Assembly (NCBI GenBank): GCA_963573305.1
Contig: OY754327.1
Coordinates: forward strand, 184,210,386 to 184,274,385
Direction: 5' to 3'
DNA length: 64,000 nt
Source of the DNA: Pyrrhosoma nymphula
Taxonomy: Eukaryota > Arthropoda > Insecta > Odonata > Coenagrionidae
The notes beneath the pieces were generated by a model. That model ran no database searches. It was not told where the DNA came from and saw only the letters and a list, made by a program, of their open reading frames with translations. Made by a program: the position numbers and the translations under genes. Positions 54,347 through 64,000 of this stretch are shown here, in pieces (position 1 is the stretch's first letter; each line of letters starts with the position of its first letter).

Positions 54347-57300
54347 CAGTGTTGGTAAGTAATCGAGTAAAAGTAATCGGATTACTTGTAACGATTACTT
54401 TTGCAGTAATTTGTACTTGTAACGATTACTTTTTACGAAATGTAATTTTTATTTGTAATTTACTCCTTACGATGAAAGAGGAATCGTTACTTTCGTTGTA
54501 ATTGTTACTTGCTCGTAATCGACGATTACTTTACTCGCTCCCACGTAAAATTGAATTACTTTCAGGCAGCTTCGCTGGCCGGTATGCAAGCTTGAACAGG
54601 GAAGTGTTCAAGGTCGCATACGGCCGCCACCGCGCCTGCCAGGCCGCTTTCGTGTGTGTGAGAGCACTTAATGCTACATTGTTGTTTGAACGCGTACCGC
54701 GGCCGCTTGTGGGGTGGCCTTTACTGTTTAGTGTTCGAGTTGGAAACGCTGCTTCAGTGTTGTAACTTTCTAGTTTGGTGTGATCGGTGTTATGTCGTGT
54801 GTGGTGCATGTTGCCGTAGTCGATGAGTAAACGAAGGTCCTTGCATCCGTTTAGTTCTGCGTATTTTGCTTGTGGTTTGGGATGGATGACGATCGCATGC
54901 CAGTCAATTCGAAGGAATTTCCATTTCCTTATTTGGGGAGATATTTTGAGCTTGTAGGTGAACAGACGGATCAAAACATGTCCGTCAAGTGCAAGCTGTG
55001 TCCGGGGAAGAAGTACCTGAAGTCACCTTGGAGCACGACGTCCAATTTGAGGAAGCATATACAGGTGAGTAACCTACATTATTTAATTGCAATTTATGTG
55101 CTTGGAAAAAAGATGATAGATGGCTCGATCATGTGGGATGTACAGGGCTATTAGCGAAGATGAGGCATGGCAGGATACTGGGGAAAAAGTTAATGCTAAA
55201 TTTCTGCTTTCTGTGCCTTTTGCTGACATTTGTTTTCACCCACAAGACAGACACGTGGCCAGGCACTTGCCGTACGGGGCTTCAGCCACCTCCCCCCCCC
55301 CCCAAAAGTTTTACACGTGCAGGCATTGAAACATATGCTGGGAAAGGCGAATCTTTGAGCTTCAATATGAGTTATAAAACATGGCAGTAAATGTAGTGGG
55401 AGTGGCACCGGAGCGTTAGGAACCGAAAGATGAAACCTACTTCCCTAGTAAATTTCTAGCCGAAATCTACCGCCTAAAATAACTCCTATAAAATGCTCAA
55501 ATCTATAGAGATAATGCTTTATTTTAGAGAATCCATTCTGCGAAAGTCTTTGAAATGGAGCAGCTTCAGAGTCAGACACGGAAGCGGAAGGCTCACTTTA
55601 AATGGCAGTGAGGACCAAGAAGGAAAGAAAAAGCAGGCAACTCTTTCGTTTGGTGTGGCGACTCCTGTTACACAATCTACTCTTGACAGGCTCGTGCTAG
55701 ACTTTGTGTGTTAATCTATCCAGCCATTTTCGGTTGTAGAAGAAGAGTCATTCGTCAATCTGGTCAAGACATTGGCTCCCACTAAGGTAGTTATGTGCAG
55801 GAGAACCGTTGTTGTACGGTTACGAGAGAGGTTTGAGGATATGAAGAGAAAACTGGTGAAGGAGCTGGCTGAGGTTAGTGCTGTTGCCACCACTGCAGAC
55901 TGCTGGACACACTTCCATAGATCGTATTTGGGTGTCACTGTTCACTGGATTTGTACAGAGAATTTGGAGAGGAAGACAGCTATGCTGGCAGTACAGAGGC
56001 TGGAGGGACATCATACATACGATGTCTTAGCTGCTGCCATTGAGAAAGTACACCAGGAGTTTGGCATCCACAACAAAGTGACGCTCTGTGTCACAGAAAA
56101 TGGCAGCAACTTTGTCAAAGCTTTCTCGTGAGTACGGTTGCATAAGAATGTTCTTATGCTATTGATGTATAATGCTTACATATATATAATACTGAGCGTA
56201 TTAATAATATCTTCAGGACTTTTGGGGTGGAATTGAACGAAGTAAGACATGAATCAGAGTCAGAAGAAGAGCTAATCTTTGTTGATGTAGAAACCATCCT
56301 AGATGAAGGGGAAGAGCTCCAGTACAACTTGCCTCCTCATCAGCGGTGTGCTGCGCACACACTCAATCTCGTGGCAGTGAAGGTAAATCTTATTCACCTG
56401 TGTCTTCTGGTTAAGGAGAGAAACTTTCATGAATATGCCTGTGTAATTTGCTTCTAAACTTTTTCATAATTTTTACATTTGAAAATAGTCTTCTCGCTTG
56501 TGAATGTTACAGGACAGCCAGACTACACAAAGTGATGCCACCTTCAAGAAAGTAGCAAGATGTTCGTTTTCCCGCTGCCAGGCTCTGTGGAACAAGCAGA
56601 GAAGCACTATTGCAGCTGATCAGATTAGAGAAAAGTTCAAAAGGTTATTTGTGACACCCAGTGTAACAAGGTGGAACAGCACGCTCGACAGTGTCAAGTG
56701 TCTGCTATCGAAAGCTGCAGAGTTGATGCACTGGATAGACTGATGGATTTGATTGGTCTGCAACGCTTTCGACCAGCAGAGCTGTTATTTTTGAATGAAT
56801 ACGTTGGGGTGAGGAAACAGTCATGTGAAATGACTTTTTACTTTAAGTCATTACTTAGAATCAGACCTGATATATTTTAAACATAAAAATACGTATGGTA
56901 AATATAAATACATGAGTAAAAATGTGTGTATTAATACTTTTAAAAACAATACAATTTAATCCAAGCTCCATTTCTTCATGAGACCATAAAAATAACCAGT
57001 CTGTGGTGTTTTGTGGACTCCTACCTAAACATTGTGATAATCTCATTACAGGTGATGAAACCTATTGCTGTGGCTCTGAACATCCTGCAGGCGGAGAAGA
57101 AGATGTACCTTGGGTATTTACTGTCAGCTGCCTACAGAGACAGCTTTTAAAGAAAGCTAATGACACTAGCCTGAGCTTTTGCAGACCCTTAGCCAAGGCA
57201 TTAATGGAAGGTGTAGAAAAGAGGTTCAAAAGTACACTGGAAGAAAAAAAACTTATGATTGCGGCAGGCCTTATACCTTCAATTAAGTTTTCATGGCTTG

Positions 57301-58233
57301 TTGGGAATGCGAAGAACGAAGCAGTAGCTGTATTTAAGGAAGTTGTTTGCAACTCCAGCCTACCAGTAACTGGTGAAGCTTCCGTTGAGAATTTGAGTGC
57401 AGAGGCAGGCAGCGATGAGGAAGCATTATTTTTCAATCTTCCCTCACAGGAGAATTTGGTGTCTCCAGCCATGGAGGAGACACTTTCCTATTTGTCTTGC
57501 GTTAATACCGATCTGTCATTGCTATTGAAATTTCCTTCTCTGAAGTCTCTATTTGTGAAATATAACACAGGTATTTCATCAAGTGCTCCAGTTGAAAGAC
57601 TTTTTAGTGTGTGCAAGGAGGTGCTATCACCAAAGAGATCAAGACTGAGCGATGAAAATTTTAATATGCAACTATTCTGTAAGGTAAACAAAGATGTGTT
57701 AGATTAAGAATATCATTTCATAACTTTTAGGTTTGTTTCTAGTTAATAATTATTTTCTCTTTGTCATGTATTTCTTATGTTGTGCATATTAAAGTTACAT
57801 AATTTACTTCATCGTATTTACTTATTCACTGATTTACCTAGGTCTACAGATAACTTCAAATCCCTGAGTACCATAATTTGCTTGTGTAGGTTCAGCCACC
57901 CTAATGTTGTAGCCTACTTATGATGTGTACAAAATATAACACCCCTTGTGTTGTTACAGCAGTTATAATTGTAAATATCGCAAGTGAAATTGCAACTTTA
58001 GCAATTTCTATGACTCAATTATTCCACATACTGCACTAATTTTACTGCACTATTCGACAGTTGCCAGATGGTCTCTAGAGTGGACAATCTTACAAGAAGT
58101 AATTGTAATTGTAACTGTAATTTTACTGATTACTTTTTAAAATCAGTAATGTGTACTCGTAATTGATTACTTTTTTGACGAAGTAACTGTACTTGAGCCC
58201 AGTTACTTTTTCTCAGTACTTTTACCAACACTG
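54347..58233 (+). mobile_element. hAT transposon, 3.9 kb, with 8-bp target duplication
   Basis: CAGTGTTGGTAAGTAATCG at 54347 and TACTTTTACCAACACTG ending at 58233 are the inverted ends. CTTTTGTA flanks both (54339-54346, 58234-58241), the 8-bp duplication of hAT elements. Subterminal AAGTAATC/GATTACTT repeats are abundant at both ends and may be transposase binding sites. The interior carries an intron-containing hAT transposase on the plus strand. Confidence 0.95.
54870..57707 (+). pseudogene. hAT transposase, multi-exon, frameshifted
   Basis: The first coding block (54870-55063) has a BED-type zinc finger (MSVKCKLCPGKKYLKSPWS then TTSNLRKHIQ) before a GTGAGT donor. Later blocks read VATTADCWTHFHRSYLGVTV and VTLCVTENGSNFVKAFS (55730-56128), ending at a GTGAGT donor. 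TFGVELNEV and HQRCAAHTLNLVAVK come next (from 56218, donor GTAAAT), then FVTPSVTRWNSTLDSVKCL (56516-56742) and VMKPIAVALNILQAEKKMY (57052). After a frameshift near 57125, LSFCRPLAKALMEGVEKRF leads to the C-terminal dimerisation domain SSAPVERLFSVCKEVLSPK. Catalytic-type Asp and the 'C..H' motif (RCAAHTLNL) are visible. A stop at about 56743 and the frameshift break the gene. Confidence 0.9.
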
Positions 58234-58800
58234 CTTTTGTAGTTGTTTAGCAGAGGATTTGTAATAGTTTCTAGAGTTGGTTTTGTGGAAGTTTTCTTCT
58301 AGTGAATTTATTAAGTCTTTATGATATTGTCTTTTAGCATTCCTGATGAATTGGGTGGATTTTTTTCTGACCTCTTTGAGATTCAAGGCATTTTCTTCTG
58401 TTTTGCGCTTCTGAAATTTAACCATGCTTGATGTCTTTCTTCATGTATTTTATCACATTCTGAAGTCCACCACACATGCTTTTTACGTGGGTTTAAGGGC
58501 GCCAAATCATCACCTTGTTGTTTAAAATTGGTATTAGTTCTTCTAACTTGTCTGTTAATTTTGTTGTTTGTGTGATCCTTTTGTACTCATCATTTCTGAT
58601 TAATTGACGTGGGTCGTATGTCCATTTTTCTTTGACGGTTTTCTTTTTTCGTGGGGTGAATTTAATTTTTATTTTGATCCAGTAATGGTCTGAGTAAATA
58701 TATACGTATTTATTAAGAACTTTTTCCAATTTTGAACAGGCATTCACATGAGTATGGTATTTTAAACAAATTTTCAATTTGTTCATGTTTTGTGTAATTA
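58234..58800 (-). pseudogene. LINE endonuclease C-terminal part
   Basis: Frames 58493-58786 and 58222-58425 read YIYSDHYWIKIKIKFTPRKK and KEKWTYDPRQLIRNDEYKRI, then RKKSTQFIRNAKRQYHKDLI. 'SDHxxxxxxI' is the end of the apurinic-like endonuclease of LINE ORF2, and the basic stretch after it leads to the RT. Stops separate the two frames near 58440-58490. The 5' part of the endonuclease is missing above 58800. Confidence 0.75.
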
Positions 58801-59215
58801 TACTTATTTTAGGTTAAAATATCCAGTGAAATATAGATTGGATTTGTATTATTCTTGGAATTTTCGTATTTGTTAACTTAACATCCTCTCGAAAGATAAC
58901 GTTTTCTGTCATCGTCGCCGATTGCCACCAATCGTGGCAAAAGCGGCACCGCTAATGGTTCAAAAATGGTAAGGTAAGTTGTAGTGAAACACTTATGTGG
59001 ATTTCTACATCTGCAGAAATTTTTGGGACGAATTAACTACATAAGTCGAGGATTTACTGTAATGAGAATTAACATTCCATGAGAAAGTACACTGAAACTG
59101 GCTTAAGAGTACTTAAATGCTATCTCGTGGCCACTCCAGGACTACTTCCAAATGTTCACCAAGACGGTTTCATTTGGTGGTAATCGGGAATTCTTGCAGA
59201 TGTTTCCAATAACTA

Positions 59216-60289
59216 CCGTATAAACGCGTGTAAGAGGCGCACCCCTCTTTTTATGCGTCAAAGTTGAAGAAAAAATTTTGAGTTTTTTTTCTTCTATTGC
59301 GAAGTTTTGCGGGCCTAACTGCGAACTTTCGGCCATTTTAAAAGCCTTCCGCTTACGATATTCTCTTATAATTTACGCGGCATTTTTCATAGGCAGATAT
59401 AGACCCCGGAGGTAATTATTCACTTGGATCTGAGGTTTCCGCGGCGTTTCTCCATATTGGTAACGGCTTTCGGGCGTTCCTCTACAAGACAACGTGGAGG
59501 AACGCCCGCGTGCCCGAACGCCGCGTCACCCTTTATGCCACTATTTACCGAGTCCAAATGACTCATGCACAGAGAAAAGACAACTGGTTTTCCCCCGCAG
59601 GTAATGCTTGTAGTAGACTCCCTCGCGCGCCTTACGGATAACTTGACTGGGCAACAGCGCGCGCCTCTCCCTTTCTCTACCGTGCATGCTCCTGGCAGTT
59701 GAACGCGCTCTTTTTCCAAAATAAATGTTAGTCGATATTGATTAACCTACGAATTCCTTTAAGATTTTATAAGTGGATGATGATGATGAACTCGAGAGCT
59801 TGGAGAAGGTCTAAACGGCGGTTTTCAGGGATGCGCGGAACGGAAAATAACGGATCCGTGCATTTGCATCTATAACTAAAGTACTAATGCATTAAATAAT
59901 ATGAAACTTCGTATAGCTGTTAGGAAAGATCTGTGCTACAATATTTGTAAGGGAAATTTCGATATCTTGATCCGTGTTGTTATTACGAAGCCGTAAATGC
60001 GATGCATCCATCCGGTACCCGGGAAAATGCGCTAAAATTCTGTTTTTAAGCACACACTGAAATCGATATAAACGGTAAAATGTTTTGTACACCATCAATA
60101 AATGCAGAAATAAACAAGCTTTAATTTGATGTACTTCATTTTAAAATCGATTGAGCCATCTCTGAGATATTAGCCTTCAAACTCGGGTGTCGGAATTTTG
60201 CAACGGACAGATTCGTGTAAGAGGCGCACCCTCATTTTCGGCTGCGATTTCTGGGAAAAAAGGTGCGCCTCTTACACGAGTTTATACGG
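59216..60289. mobile_element. Non-autonomous pogo-like element, CCGTATAAAC ends
   Basis: CCGTATAAACGCGTGTAAGA then GGCGCACC at 59216 is repeated in inverse at 60262-60289, with TA on both sides (59214-59215, 60290-60291). A second direct copy of CGTGTAAGAGGCGCACC at 60211 forms a small hairpin with the right end. No intact transposase was found. The minus-strand frames inside (59420-59719 among them) are not recognised. Confidence 0.7.
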
Positions 60290-60450
60290 TAATTTGACTT
60301 TCCCAAGAATTGAATCACATGGAAATGAAGAGCATAATAACAGTAATAGCTGAAATATTGGCTGCCTCCTTCACTTTGTAAGAATCTATTCCTACCTTTC
60401 CATAAGCAAGCATTTCAAAAAGATATATTAGCATTAAGTTCCATCTAGAG

Positions 60451-60861
60451 CAGGGGTCTCCAAACTTATTGCAACGAGGGCCACAATGGGTACTTGAACA
60501 GTTTTCAGCGGGCCATAGTAAAAAAATAGGTAACTCTAGATATGAGTTTTATCAAAATCATAAATTTGTATTAACTAATTACAGGGCATGTGAAATTCAA
60601 TTATCGTATAATTATGACGACGAACACTCCCAGAAAATTCTCATATTTTCATCACAAAACCATTAATATGAATGATGTTTTTGTGTTTGTGCTTTTAAAA
60701 TCTTAGAAAACGGATTTAAATTTTGAAATGCTAATTACTTACAAGTAGCGTCCATCCAAGTGAAAATTATGCGGCGCATTTCTGCATAATTCTTCTGCGG
60801 GCCGGATAATATCATCTTGTGGGCCAGATGTGGCCCGTGGGCCATACTTTGGAGACCCCTG
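60451..60861. mobile_element. Non-autonomous hAT element, 411 bp
   Basis: CAGGGGTCTCCAAACTT at 60451 and TTTGGAGACCCCTG ending at 60861 are inverted ends. ATCTAGAG flanks both (60443-60450, 60862-60869), a perfect 8-bp duplication. GGGCC-rich subterminal blocks (GCGGGCCATAG, GCGGGCCGG) are typical of Charlie-like hAT elements. It lies in the NEURL2-like intron only about 130 bp from the exon at 60996. Confidence 0.93.
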
Positions 60862-60995
60862 ATCTAGAGGAATGCATTTGCACCCCGCAGCCAATCCTGA
60901 CTGTCAACAGCACAACGGATGAGGAGACATGCATCAAAGGAGTGGGTAGTGGAGTGGCTTACGGGATTTGCACAGCTACAGTAGTATGCACGTAC

Positions 60996-61295
60996 CTCCG
61001 TACAACTGCACGAGCCGCACTTGCTTAGTGGTTCCATACACGTCGACGACAGCGTGGAGGGGCCCTCGGCGCAGGGGGATGTCTGCCGTGCACGCCCCTT
61101 GGTCCTCACCATTCACAATGAAGTGCATCTCACCCCACTCATCGCCGCGGGCAACCCACATGACGCCAATCCTACTGCCCACGTCCGTGGGCAGGATTGA
61201 TGGGGAGTTTGAATCGCTAAGCAATGCACTTGAGCGCACGGGGCCCAAGCTCGATGCTGCCAAGTCTCGACCATTGGTCATCGGGCCGGAATCTC
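60996..61295 (-). CDS. NEURL2-like E3 ligase adaptor, NHR-type exon
   Basis: The minus-strand exon is bounded by an acceptor after a pyrimidine-rich tract (CCTCATCGATGCTAG, AG at 61297-61296) and the donor GGAG|GTACGT at 60995-60994. It is exactly 300 bp and begins and ends in phase 1. It encodes SSALLSDSNSPSILPTDVGS, then RIGVMWVARGDEWGEMHFIV and GPLHAVVDVYGTTKQVRLVQ, ending LYG. This is the C-terminal half of the second NHR-like segment of NEURL2 proteins, whose NHR region binds substrates for ubiquitination. It joins in phase to the SOCS-box exon at 46693. The first NHR exon(s) were not found up to 64000. The exact acceptor is the least certain point. Confidence 0.88.
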
Positions 61296-62130
61296 CTAGC
61301 ATCGATGAGGAAGCGGAGGGGGGAGAAATTGAACAAAAGTGAGGAGACAACATCTTGTGGACAAAGACAATGCTGCACTTGACCAGCCATTGCGCTCCAT
61401 TCCATTGAAACCAACAATTAGATTCATAGTAAGAATATGTAACTAGTGAGAAGACCTAGGAAGAGCTTGATAAACTAACATAATCAAACAGAATTCACAC
61501 AATAACTCAGAACAATGCACGCCAAAAGAAGAATGAGAGGCACAGTAAGCTCATCGCTTGTAATGGAGAGAGTCTAATTATTATTCTAATACCTACGTAT
61601 GCAAAAACTGACAGTCCATTTCTTTATCTAAGAAAACTAAATATGTACATACAAAGAAATGAATTGCATCTAATATAAATTTCAATAAATTGTCATCTTC
61701 AATCGCCCTTAGAAGACAAACTCGTTAATTCCTTTTCATTAAGGCGATGATGCCGTGATCCATTGGCTGAAGTATGGATGTGACGTTCGTGGATAAAAAC
61801 TTCGCTTCGCTGCACTATGTTTTGAGAGGCTTATTATGTCGCCGATTGCTCTGGCGAACTCTTGTGGGTTTTATATAACTCTTAGAAGTTATCTTGACCG
61901 TCACAGGGCACTCGCTTGTATTTCTGGCCTTTCTTTTGTCTGTTATCTTTCTCCTGCTGACAGCTTGTGAGCTTGAGGATTTCCTTCTCCCAGGCACGTT
62001 GGCCTTGGGAGTTGATGAGGGTCCATTGTTATCTCTTATAGTCCAGTGTGTAGGGAAATTTGAAGGTTTTTTCGTGATACAGGTTAAGAATAGTCAAAAG
62101 TTGTAGGGAAGGGAGAGTTATATATACCTA
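61296..62130. other. Upstream intron or flank of the NEURL2-like gene, nothing recognised
   Basis: No upstream exon with NHR motifs was found. A 60-codon minus-strand frame at 61815-61997 (MPGRRKSSSSQAVSRRK..) is basic and has no recognised domain or splice support. Confidence 0.4.
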
Positions 62131-63294
62131 TATATTTTTAAACTTAGAACTAGACCGTTATAAACAAATTACAGGGGTTCAAAGTTGGCTAAAAACGGTT
62201 TTTCAATTCTACAAGCCAAGGTATTCACTTTAGGAAAAAATGTTTCAAATGTTTTTTGTAGACAATTAAAAAACGCATAATTTGAGCTATGGTAAGTTTA
62301 TTTTTGACAATTATTTATTGCAAAAACTTCGAAAACCCCCCAAAATGGCGTTTTTTGCATATCAATTATTTATTGCAAAAATGACTTTTTTAATACTTTT
62401 TTGCTTTGTGATTAAGGCCCCAATTATGGCAAAAAAAAAGATTTATAAAGCCAATTTGGTTAAATTGTTGCTGAGTTATTCCATTTGTTTATTAAAAACA
62501 TGTCTAATGTTCAATGCTGTAACTTTTTATTGGATTAACATACAGGGTCGCATAAAGGCTCATTCTCTTCGTAAAGGTCCAAAATTTAATAATATTAAAG
62601 AAAAATTGAAAAAACATTATTTTCAACCCCTCAAATAACGCGTACAAAAAAAGGGCGTTTTTTTTATATAAATAAATGAAGCTGGGGCCACCCCCATAAA
62701 CTGTAGATCTTTTTTTCTTCAAGATTTGAGTAGCTGAGGTTGAAACGAAGAATTAAAAAAAAAAAGTTATTTTTCGACCAATAGCAACCGAGATAAGAAT
62801 TTTTTTTCAAAAAATCACTGCTCTGTTGTTTATAACAATTAATAAATAAATCGGACGACATTTGGACCTCAAAGACATATTTTCAATATCTATTGTCAGA
62901 TTTGTCATCGTCGTGCGGGTCGTGCGGGTAGTGCGACGTCAGCTCTCGCGCGCGCGAGAGAAAACTGAGTTGGCTACTTCAAATCTGCTGCGCTCGGAAA
63001 AGTCTCTCGTATCTCGGAAAGTTCTGAACCAATTTCGATTTTTTTTAAATCTGGGGTAGCTTCAAATTTTATTAACAATGACATTGTTAGTTTGTAAAAA
63101 ATATTAATACTTCCAGCTGAAATGCTATAAATGTAAAATTATACTTATTTTAACTTATAGAAAAATGTTGAAATAGTCATAAAAAAGTAATAGTGTTTAT
63201 TTATTTGACATAAAAATAGTATTTTATTATTATTAATCATTTTTACGTATAAAAGATACATATTACAATTCAAAGAAATTAAAAAATACAGAAT
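62131..63294. other. AT-rich sequence, probably transposon-derived
   Basis: The stretch has long A/T homopolymers and repeated phrases (for example ATCAATTATTTATTGCAAAAATGAC echoing 62311-62324). Near 62936-62957 lies GCTCTCGCGCGCGCGAGAGA, a CG-rich palindrome. No intact frame is recognised. Proximity to the Cys-rich ORF below suggests it is the non-coding part of the same element. Confidence 0.35.
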
Positions 63295-63900
63295 TTAATA
63301 CAATTTTATTCTTTTATGTTCAGACGCATCTATATCTTCAATTTCTTCATCGTTTACAATATTTGAGTCATTTACAAAATCATTATCGTCAATATCTACC
63401 CCTAGCATTTCATTTGCTGTAGAAACTTCTATATTTTCGCAAGATTCTCCGTGACAATTTCCACACAAGCGAGTGCATTTTAGGCCATGCTTGCGACACC
63501 CACATTTTTTGCCACACCCTGTCTCACATTTGCAAGAAATATTTTGCAATACGTCAGCTGGAATTAAATCGTCTTCGGAGAATCGTGCGAAAAACCCATT
63601 CCATTTTTTAATATTTTCGTCCGTTGTACAATGTTTGAGTGATGTAATTAATATATTTAAAACTTTAAGAATGGTAGGAGGTATGTAAGTTTCAAGATCA
63701 TTCAAAAATGTAACAGGAGATTTATAATAAGATAAGTCATAATGGGCTTTACGTGCATCTTGTAACATAATATGAGCTGCAGCCTCACACACTCTCATTC
63801 GTTCATCTTCAATATTTTTTTTTCTAGTTTCATACCAGTCATCATGGTTTGAAAAAAATTGAAAAAAGTTGTTATAAAAATTTTTGAAAAAAATTGTTAT
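63295..63900 (-). CDS. Cysteine-rich, probably transposon-derived protein, 5' part cut by window or decay
   Basis: The minus-strand frame ends at a stop at 63295-63297. It is open upstream of the Met at 63798 to about 63900 (DDWYETRKKNIEDERMRV). The C-terminal part reads LQNISCKCETGCGKKCGCRK followed by HGLKCTRLCGNCHGESCEN. It is a dense Cys cluster (C-x-C-x3-C-x3-C-x-C-x5-C-x3-C-x2-C-x4-C) before an acidic tail. Such tails occur at the C-terminus of uncharacterised arthropod and cnidarian proteins that look transposon-linked, and resemble CXC zinc-binding domains. The N-terminal part (SPVTFLNDLETYIPPTILKV) is not recognised. The family name is unknown to me. Confidence 0.45.
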   Translation of the reverse strand: MTIFFKNFYNNFFQFFSNHDDWYETRKKNIEDERMRVCEAAAHIMLQDARKAHYDLSYYKSPVTFLNDLETYIPPTILKVLNILITSLKHCTTDENIKKWNGFFARFSEDDLIPADVLQNISCKCETGCGKKCGCRKHGLKCTRLCGNCHGESCENIEVSTANEMLGVDIDDNDFVNDSNIVNDEEIEDIDASEHKRIKLY

Positions 63901-64000
63901 AACTATTATCTAAATATTTTTGAGATTGTTAATAATAAAGTACATTAATAAACTGTGATAAAGTATACATATAACTTTTATAAGTTTACATAGAATATGT

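Larger units (their letters stand above)
50041..58800 (-). mobile_element. LINE (RTE-like) interrupted by piggyBac and hAT insertions
   Basis: Minus-strand pieces at 58800-58234 (endonuclease end), 54338-53323 (RT) and 50851-50041 (C-terminus) belong to one LINE. The piggyBac at 50856-53318 duplicated TTAA and splits HKIGLK from TSFEKTEIL in phase. The hAT at 54347-58233 duplicated CTTTTGTA. The 3' end near 50041 has an A-rich tail (CCATAAAATAAAAAATAAAT). The RT blocks resemble arthropod endonuclease-reverse transcriptases of the RTE group, but the clade is uncertain. The element has stops and a damaged active site. Confidence 0.85.
46694..60995 (-). other. Large intron of the NEURL2-like gene
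   Basis: The 14.3-kb interval between the two phase-matched minus-strand exons starts (on that strand) with GTACGT and ends with CTACAG. It contains hAT, piggyBac, LINE, Penelope and pogo-like elements. Bases 46700-47053, 48522-48816, 49015-49350, 49700-50040 and 58810-59215 hold nothing firmly recognised. A Tigger-type end (inverse CAGTAAATCCTCGACTTATG) ends at about 59060. Confidence 0.75.

Noticed and set aside
61815..61997. Basic 60-codon minus-strand ORF as an upstream NEURL2-like exon
   Set aside because: It does not resemble NHR sequence and has no supporting splice sites.

Overview
The window looks like a repeat-rich arthropod genome, most probably an insect. It holds exons of two host genes whose introns and flanks are packed with nested transposable elements: Copia, Gypsy, LINE, Penelope-like, piggyBac, hAT and Tigger/pogo copies, plus many short inverted-repeat elements. 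There are no prokaryotic operons, rRNA genes or CRISPR arrays. I worked by reading the sequence only, so family names below superfamily level are tentative.

Host gene 1 (+ strand) is a FoxN1/4-type forkhead gene, the jumeau (jumu) class. I see three coding exons: 12988-13262 (C-terminal half of the forkhead domain), 33712-34343 (acidic, low-complexity region) and 35161-35439 (C-terminus and stop). A 3' UTR runs to about 36.4 kb. Splice sites and phases agree across all three exons. The N-terminal half of the forkhead domain was not found and is probably upstream. Host gene 2 (- strand) is a neuralized-like gene of the NEURL2 (NHR plus SOCS box) type. One exon at 60996-61295 carries the end of the NHR-type domain, and the last coding exon at 46575-46693 carries the SOCS box. 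They are separated by a 14.3 kb intron. The two genes are tail to tail.

Layout. 1-7 kb: LINE tail, a 68-bp-arm fold-back, and a decayed Copia element (- strand). That Copia is interrupted by a 401-bp insert carrying two inverted tRNA-like genes with a 12-bp target duplication, and by a 2.35-kb near-perfect palindrome with about 1-kb arms. 7-13 kb: short inverted-repeat elements, a 1.4-kb terminal-inverted-repeat (TIR) element and a Tigger copy. 13-33.7 kb (forkhead intron): two more fragments of the same Tigger family, a pogo-like non-autonomous element, a Copia element with both LTRs and a 5-bp target duplication (itself carrying a Tigger insertion), a piggyBac-like element, a TIR element containing a minisatellite, and a cluster of TA microsatellites with Penelope-like tails that repeat a hammerhead-like motif. 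38-43 kb: an internally deleted Gypsy element hit by a hAT-like element, then two LINE fragments. 46.7-61 kb (NEURL2 intron): Penelope GIY-YIG and hAT remnants, then a LINE split by both a piggyBac element (TTAA duplication, transposase broken by one stop) and a 3.9-kb hAT element (8-bp duplication), then two short non-autonomous elements. 62-64 kb: AT-rich sequence with a cysteine-rich ORF that looks transposon-derived.

The two host genes share no evident pathway beyond adjacency. The main interest is in the unusual inverted-repeat, tRNA-bearing insertions and in the repeated hammerhead-like motif.
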